Shown here: positions 62,616 through 64,000 of the stretch, one piece after another
Layout of the letters: every line of letters begins with the position of its first letter
Numbering within the stretch: position 1 is the stretch's first letter
NCBI GenBank assembly: GCA_009746045.1
Contig: RPFO01000667.1
Coordinates: 1,857,569-1,921,568 of the forward strand
DNA: 64,000 nt
Direction of reading: 5' to 3'
From: Mesostigma viride
Lineage: Eukaryota > Streptophyta > Mesostigmatophyceae > Mesostigmatales > Mesostigmataceae
Made by a program: the position numbers and the translations under genes
Notes under the pieces: model-generated
Database searches by the model: none
Told to the model about the DNA's origin: nothing
What the model saw: the letters and a program-made list of their open reading frames with translations, nothing else

Positions 62616-63797
62616 ACAGCCGCAAAGCCGCAAAATTACGTTACATTTATTCCCATTATCTCAACTGCAAACTCGTACTATGTCCAGGTCACAGCCCGAT
62701 ATGTCTTGACAGCGCGCGTCGGTTGCTGCACCGCCCGCAACTGGTGTAACATTGTGAATTGGACTATACGAAGGAAATCGCTAGGATTGCAAGCGCCTTC
62801 TCTGCATAACAGCGTAATTTTTATTGGCTGTAAACGCCCCCATCCTTTGTCTCAGATGTTTTATTCACACCTGCTTTATTTGTCCGCCATCGCTAATTCT
62901 GTGTGTAATGTATATTATTTGCGCGCTCCCACAACGGGAATGAGCCTGACATTCGCCCCTCAGTATGTCCGTACAGAAGTTATTCTACTTTATGCACTAC
63001 CAGTACGTCTAACAATGACTACGTAGTCCCTGAATTGAGATCAGGCTACTACACCCCCCCAAAGGCGAATGGGGTCCGGCCGACCCAGGGCTGCGATCTT
63101 AAGCATGAAATCGAATCCAGGGCTGACAGTCTGAAAGTTGAGAGTTGTTTGGAACCTGAAACCTCCACACGAGGCGGTAAACCTGAGTACATAATCCATA
63201 TCGTACACCACTGACCAGCCATTTGTACCTACTCAAAGATCCTTCGCAAAGCCAGCCCTGAGATCTTAAACCTGAAGCCTGCCTGATGTTCCAAAATTCA
63301 GAGTCTCATGTCAAGCTCGTCTCAAGATCTGGGAATCTTAAACGGGGGGGGGGGGGTACAGTAGGTCTGCATCAAGATAAAGTTTCATGGCCGGGTGGCG
63401 GGTCGGTGCGCGCGAACAGCAAAATGACAGCACAGCATTACCACTGCAAGGTTACAACACGTGATTTCTAAAGATTTAATATGTAGGGATATGGCACTCA
63501 GCTGCTTTCAGCAGGTCCGTCGGCACACAAACGGAGAACGCATTTCCTATAACTTGAGCGATTTTGTTTCAGACAACGACTGTGAACCGTATGTCCGTCG
63601 AATAATTGAAGGATGTCATTAACAGGGCCAATGCCTCCGTCATTGTCTACCGCAGTGCAAGGCCCACTGTTTTGAAATGGCTGTGAACCGCAGTAGTCGG
63701 CCTCGGCTTGCAGCCGCCTGACAAGAAGATGCCACGACTGCCTTAAAAGAACAGATGGATTGCACACCTATTTTGAGATGAATGTAGCGAGAGAGAA
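62616..63797. promoter_or_regulatory. Divergent intergenic region
   Basis: About 1.2 kb between divergent start codons (62615 minus, 63798 plus). No array and no recognisable gene; one poly-G run at about 63344-63354. Presumed to hold both promoters. Confidence 0.4.
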
Positions 63798-63986
63798 ATG
63801 AGACGGCCTCTTCGGACTTCGAGAAGGGGACTTTCGGGGGCGATAAGCCGACTCCTTCCCAGGTCCCTTACTGGTCTGCTAGCATGCATTGCGTTTACAT
63901 CCTTTGCGTCGCTTGGTATTTCCCTCTATTTCATGTCAGAGCTGTCCACCGACGGCAACGATAGTCGTCTTTCACTGGGGCCGGAG
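63798..63986 (+). CDS. Type II membrane protein, first exon (partial)
   Basis: ATG at 63798, 63 codons, ending CCGGAG|GTGAGT at a codon boundary; the gene continues off the right edge. The N-terminus is Arg-rich (MRRPLRTSRRGLSG, then LLPRSL), followed by a hydrophobic segment at about residues 24-45 (LTGLLACIAFTSFASLGISL) and a polar Ser/Asp stretch. This is a signal-anchor layout with a cytosolic N-terminus, as in Golgi glycosyltransferases and similar enzymes; the function cannot be told from this exon. Confidence 0.6.
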
Positions 63987-64000
63987 GTGAGTTAGCAATA

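Overview
This window looks like nuclear DNA of a green alga. The reasons are GC-rich exons with many GT-AG introns, heavy Ala/Gly/Ser/Gln-rich low-complexity coding sequence, TTTAGGG-type motifs, a TGTAA-type poly(A) candidate and very abundant simple repeats. The clade is an inference; no ribosomal or organellar marker is present. There are no operons, CRISPR arrays or recognisable RNA genes.

Layout. (1) 64-820, minus: 5' part of a gene for a very acidic protein that runs off the left edge. (2) 1650-21050, plus: a three-exon gene for a spermidine-synthase-like, SAM-dependent methyltransferase of about 377 residues with a candidate N-terminal plastid targeting region. Its second intron is 16.8 kb long because it contains one near-uniform array of about 400 copies of a 38-bp unit (about 4111-19258). 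(3) 21051-24801: a tail-to-tail interval holding a decayed LINE-type reverse transcriptase. (4) 24802-62615, minus: one giant gene of about 20 exons, roughly 2,967 codons, for a highly divergent kinesin-like protein. Seven small exons plus the start of exon 8 encode the motor, most of exon 8 is a disordered linker, and 12 more exons encode coiled coil and a tail. (5) 63798-63986, plus: first exon of a type II membrane protein gene, divergent from the kinesin-like gene.

The exon model rests on in-phase GT-AG junctions that I worked out by hand. Every junction keeps frame, and the joined motor follows the order of kinesin elements: beta1 RVRP, P-loop, GIIPRA, YNERLVDLL, switch I, switch II, alpha4, alpha5, alpha6.

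Most of the rest is intronic tandem repeat, and the larger introns mostly carry private arrays (units of 4, 12, 23, 25, 36, 37, 38, 40, 47, 54, 56 and 82 bp). The most striking feature is that many introns hold echoes of the adjacent exon edge: short copies that cross the exon-intron junction and keep the splice GT or AG. In several introns these echoes grade into tandem arrays, and the giant 38-bp array may itself descend from the exon 2 donor junction. This points to junction-spanning tandem duplication as a source of intron growth in this genome.
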